From: Amoebidium appalachense
Lineage: Eukaryota; Ichthyosporea
Length of the DNA stretch: 26,275 bases
Assembly: GCA_963693365.1 (NCBI GenBank)
Contig: CAVNZM010000054.1
Span: 1 to 26,275, forward strand
Reading direction: 5' to 3'
A program made the position numbers and the translations under genes. This document shows, one piece after another, positions 25,819 through 26,275 of this stretch (positions are counted from its first letter, which is position 1; each line of letters begins with the position of its first letter). Below the pieces are notes generated by a model. The model ran no database searches. It saw only the letters and a program-made list of their open reading frames with translations, and was not told the DNA's origin.

Positions 25819-26275
25819 ATGTCAACCGACGAGAACCAAATCGAGCGCATGTCGGACGGTGAGGCCGACCAACCGGTGTCCAACGAAACCACCAACACCG
25901 GTATGGGTGTGGACCCCATGGTGCTGGAAGCCGGCAACGCGGCAAGGGCCAAACGGCAACCCACAGCACGGCCGCTGGAGGCCTTGGAGAAGGGTAGGAG
26001 CACAAGGGTGGAACGCATGCGTAGGAACAAGGACTATATCCGTGAACTTGAGCAGAAGCTGCAGGTGCTGGAGACCCGCCCAGCCGACCCCCCACCCCCA
26101 GCAGCAGCACCGGTACTGGTAGCACCCCCAAAGGCCCCCCGGCCAAAGCAGAAGAAGGCCCCACGAAAGCCCTTGGCACGGGTGACCTATGAAGAGGAGG
26201 ACAGCTACGAGGAGAGTGACGGGTATGACAACCCGTACAACACGTACTATGAGCACTATTACGTGCCCCCACCCC
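25819..26275 (+). CDS. Partial ORF with basic coiled segment, cut by the window end
   Basis: The ATG at 25819 (CCAACAATG) opens a frame that runs without a stop to the window end, at least 152 codons. The N-terminal ~50 residues are acidic and polar (MSTDENQIERMSDGEADQP). A basic helix follows with bZIP-like look (RVERMRRNKDYIRELEQKL, residues ~72-90), but the leucine heptads are too few for a clear zipper. Next come a Pro/Ala-rich linker, a Lys/Arg/Pro-rich stretch (PRPKQKKAPRKP) and an acidic Tyr-rich region (YEEEDSYEESDGYDNPYN). It resembles a DNA- or capsid-binding linker protein, but no family is recognised. It starts 94 bp from the divergent Cys-rich gene. The overlapping minus-strand frames (to 229 codons) are judged to be shadows. 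Confidence 0.6.
   Translation, partial: MSTDENQIERMSDGEADQPVSNETTNTGMGVDPMVLEAGNAARAKRQPTARPLEALEKGRSTRVERMRRNKDYIRELEQKLQVLETRPADPPPPAAAPVLVAPPKAPRPKQKKAPRKPLARVTYEEEDSYEESDGYDNPYNTYYEHYYVPPP

Larger units (their letters stand above)
12643..26275. mobile_element. Endogenous Maverick/adintovirus-like DNA virus (right end not in window)
   Basis: The combination of a protein-primed family B DNA polymerase with the long Cys-rich N-terminal region, an A32-like packaging ATPase and a double-jelly-roll-type capsid protein is characteristic of the Polinton/Maverick-adintovirus-PLV group. Gene order is polymerase (+) convergent with a tight minus-strand morphogenesis cluster, with gaps of about 10-50 bp between most of its ORFs. 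Several stop codons overlap AATAAA (for example at 19457 and 22495), which indicates compact Pol II transcription. The region is GC-rich relative to flanking DNA. The retroviral-type integrase and adenain-like protease of classical Polintons are not seen here and may lie to the right. Left boundary is approximate. Confidence 0.75.

Noticed and set aside
25583-26272. Minus-strand ORFs of 229, 180 and 144 codons at the right edge
   Set aside because: They overlap the divergent plus-strand ORF with normal codon composition; only the 78-aa Cys-rich end of the 180-codon frame looks like protein.

Overview
The window looks like nuclear DNA of a eukaryote, most likely an animal, although the host cannot be named from this sequence alone. 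The support is: very long simple-sequence tracts, a 359-bp satellite array, a tRNA-derived SINE with target-site duplication, a tyrosine-recombinase retrotransposon, CCAAT/TATA-type promoters, and start codons in purine(-3) contexts with no Shine-Dalgarno sequences.

Layout. 1-2400: repeat-rich, no convincing gene; 951-1900 is a GC-rich minisatellite. 2400-3030: a TATA promoter and the 5' fragment of an unrecognised ORF that runs into low-complexity sequence. 3030-4412 (-): an intact single-exon F-box protein, the only clearly intact non-mobile gene. 4690-6080: a compound (GA)n microsatellite and GT-rich minisatellite. 6320-9290: a satellite of ~359-bp units interrupted by one solo terminal repeat (7759-8326). 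9666-12568 (-): a decayed Ngaro-like (DIRS-order) tyrosine-recombinase retrotransposon. Its split direct repeats (B1-A2-B2) are visible, and its RNase H is interrupted by a tRNA-derived SINE (11711-12311). A 73-bp foldback (12569-12641) marks its truncated 5' edge.

From about 12.7 kb to the right edge lies an endogenous DNA virus of the Maverick/Polinton-adintovirus kind. A plus-strand protein-primed family B DNA polymerase (13232-18862) converges on a compact minus-strand cluster running 25724 to 19457. In reading order the cluster encodes a Cys-rich small protein, an A32-like packaging ATPase, a capsid protein in two out-of-frame pieces, several unrecognised presumptive virion proteins, and a Lys-rich protein. 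A divergent plus-strand ORF (25819 onward) is cut by the window end. Polymerase and capsid genes are broken, so the copy is probably a decayed integrated genome, though assembly error at homopolymers could explain some breaks. No integrase or cysteine protease of the Polinton set is visible; they may lie beyond the right edge.

The least expected signal is a block of six exact 90-bp repeats (21301-21840). On the minus strand it stays open in the frame of the Lys-rich protein and encodes a Pro-rich 30-residue repeat with no start codon of its own. It probably belongs to a larger virion protein that begins in the neighbouring 154-aa ORF.
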